Shown one piece after another: positions 4,925 to 5,995 of a stretch of DNA of 5,995 nt. The notes under the pieces were generated by a model. That model saw nothing but the letters and a program-made list of their open reading frames with translations. It did not search any database and had not been told where the DNA came from. The stretch lies in assembly GCA_002731735.1 (NCBI GenBank), contig PCCM01000108.1, positions 22,639-28,633 of the forward strand. The letters run 5' to 3'. Position numbers and translations under genes: made by a program. Every line of letters begins with the position of its first letter. The stretch's first letter is position 1. This DNA is from Gemmatimonadota bacterium. Lineage in GTDB: Bacteria > Gemmatimonadota > Gemmatimonadetes > Longimicrobiales > Gaopeijiaceae.

Positions 4925-5995
4925 TCAACCCAGCACATCGGCGAGATAGCGCCCGGTCTCACTCTCGGGAACGGAGACCAACTCCTCGGGACGCCCCATC
5001 GCCACCACCTGTCCGCCCCGGGCGCCCGCACCCGGCCCCATATCGATCACCCAATCGGCGGCCTTGACCACCTCGAGATTGTGCTCGATCACGAGCACCG
5101 AGTTCTCGGCGTCCACCAGGCGGCCCAACACGTGAAGGAGCTTCCTTATGTCCTCGCCCGAGAGGCCGGTGGTGGGTTCGTCCAAGATGTAGAGCTTACG
5201 CCCCTTCTTTCCGGAGACACGCGCCAACTCCCGTGCAATCTTGAGCCGTTGTGCCTCACCGCCCGACAGGGTCGGGGCAGGTTGTCCGAGCTTGAGGTAA
5301 CCGAGACCGACCTGCTGGAGCTGCCAGAGGATGCGCCCCAGCCGGTCCTGACGGATGAAAAAGCGGATCGCCTCGTCCACCGTGAGGTCGAGCACTTCCG
5401 CCACGTTGCGCCCCTTGAACCGCACTTCCAGCATCTCCGGACGATAGCGGGTGCCCCGGCAGGCATCACACTGGACGTAGACGTCGGCCATGAAAATCAT
5501 CTCGATCTCGACGTTCCCCGCTCCCTTACACGCCTCGCACCGGCCACCCTTTACGTTGAACGAGAACGCCCCAGCGGTATACCTCCGCTTGCGCGCGAGC
5601 GGCTGAGCTGCGAACAACTTCCGGACTTCGTCCCACGCCTTGATGTAGGTCACCGGGTTGGATCGTGGTGTTCGCCCGATCGGCGACTGATCGACCAGGA
5701 CGACCTCGTCGAGCATGGTGGCGCCTTCGAGGGACGCAACTTCTCCGATCACCTCTCCGAGGTGCTCCTTGGCACTCGTCTCGCCACCCTTCAACTGCCC
5801 CTCCAAAGCATGGTACAGAAGGTCGTGAACGAGCGTTGACTTACCGGACCCGGAGACCCCGGTCACGACGGTCATCGTTTCGAGCGGGATTTCTACGTCG
5901 ACACCCTCGAGGTTGTGGAGGCGCCCCCCCGTAAGGTTCAACCTCGCTCCATCCACACACCGTCGTTCAGCGGGAACCGGAATCTCGGCACGACC
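4925..5995 (-). CDS. uvrA: Excinuclease ABC subunit A, C-terminal part (5' end outside window)
   Basis: UvrA is the damage-recognising ATPase of nucleotide excision repair; it forms a dimer and loads UvrB on DNA lesions. The last 356 residues are visible; full proteins have about 940. The frame is open to the right edge, entering with IPVPAERR, so the GTG at 5956 is not a start. Counting from the edge, the second ATPase domain shows Walker A GVSGSGKS (46-53), the region VDQSPIGRTPRSNP near 102-114, and the C-terminal zinc finger C-x2-C-x19-C-x2-C (Cys 153, 156, 176, 179). It also shows the ABC signature LSGGEAQ (243-249), Walker B LYILDEP (268-274) and the switch histidine in VIEHNL (303-308). 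After Walker B it reads TTGLS where UvrA proteins normally have TTGLH, the only odd residue noted. The intact zinc finger and family-typical tail favour a genuine UvrA over a more distant paralogue, though the N-terminal UvrB-binding domain cannot be checked here. Confidence 0.96.
   Translation of the reverse strand, partial: GRAEIPVPAERRCVDGARLNLTGGRLHNLEGVDVEIPLETMTVVTGVSGSGKSTLVHDLLYHALEGQLKGGETSAKEHLGEVIGEVASLEGATMLDEVVLVDQSPIGRTPRSNPVTYIKAWDEVRKLFAAQPLARKRRYTAGAFSFNVKGGRCEACKGAGNVEIEMIFMADVYVQCDACRGTRYRPEMLEVRFKGRNVAEVLDLTVDEAIRFFIRQDRLGRILWQLQQVGLGYLKLGQPAPTLSGGEAQRLKIARELARVSGKKGRKLYILDEPTTGLSGEDIRKLLHVLGRLVDAENSVLVIEHNLEVVKAADWVIDMGPGAGARGGQVVAMGRPEELVSVPESETGRYLADVLG

Noticed and set aside
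5081..5839. A 252-codon open frame on the plus strand opposite uvrA
   Set aside because: It is a mirror of the conserved uvrA frame, with no recognisable domain and no independent start signals.
1..5995. Hidden mobile element, CRISPR array, tRNA or phage-defence system
   Set aside because: No transposase or integrase-like frame, regularly spaced repeats, cloverleaf or defence-type domains were found. Three of the four main genes are housekeeping or ordinary metabolic genes.

Overview
The window is a GC-rich bacterial chromosomal segment in which every supportable gene lies on the minus strand, so transcription runs from position 5995 towards 1. Reading in that direction it holds: the C-terminal third of uvrA (cut by the right edge), a two-domain glycosyltransferase gene, a degraded gene for a membrane-anchored TolB-like/TPR protein, a well-formed intrinsic terminator, a short region with a hairpin and a possible 54-residue reading frame, and gyrA (cut by the left edge about 200 codons before its expected end). 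The three-transmembrane TolB-like/TPR family is abundant in Gemmatimonadota, Acidobacteriota and some Proteobacteria. GyrA lacks the insertion near the end of the breakage-reunion domain that is seen in Escherichia coli. I lean towards a Gemmatimonadota-like organism, but this is an inference from family distribution and not proven by the sequence.

Right part (3917-5995): uvrA ends with TGA, and the glycosyltransferase ATG follows with no bases between, so the two are almost certainly co-transcribed and probably translationally coupled. The glycosyltransferase joins a GT2 catalytic domain to a C-terminal Rossmann-like nucleotide-binding domain. UvrA is housekeeping nucleotide excision repair; no functional link to the glycosyltransferase is evident.

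Middle part (2162-3916): a 200-base spacer with overlapping TTCAAG inverted repeats precedes the TolB-like/TPR gene. The first part of that gene is intact (three membrane segments, TolB-like domain, first TPR units). It stops abruptly inside the TPR array at 2535, and the recognisable family C-terminus reappears in another frame (about 2560-2309). Roughly two hundred residues of TPR repeats appear to be missing. The frame change falls in an inverted repeat. A G-rich low-complexity tract and then a terminator close the unit.

Left part (1-2161): between the terminator and gyrA there is a 34-base stem-loop with 9-bp perfect arms. It covers the ribosome binding site and TTG start of a possible 54-codon frame whose TGA overlaps the gyrA ATG by one base. 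This leader is the most unusual stretch of the window. gyrA itself looks normal, with an intact catalytic tyrosine, unmutated quinolone-pocket residues and a canonical GyrA box. No RNA genes, CRISPR arrays, insertion sequences or transposases were seen.
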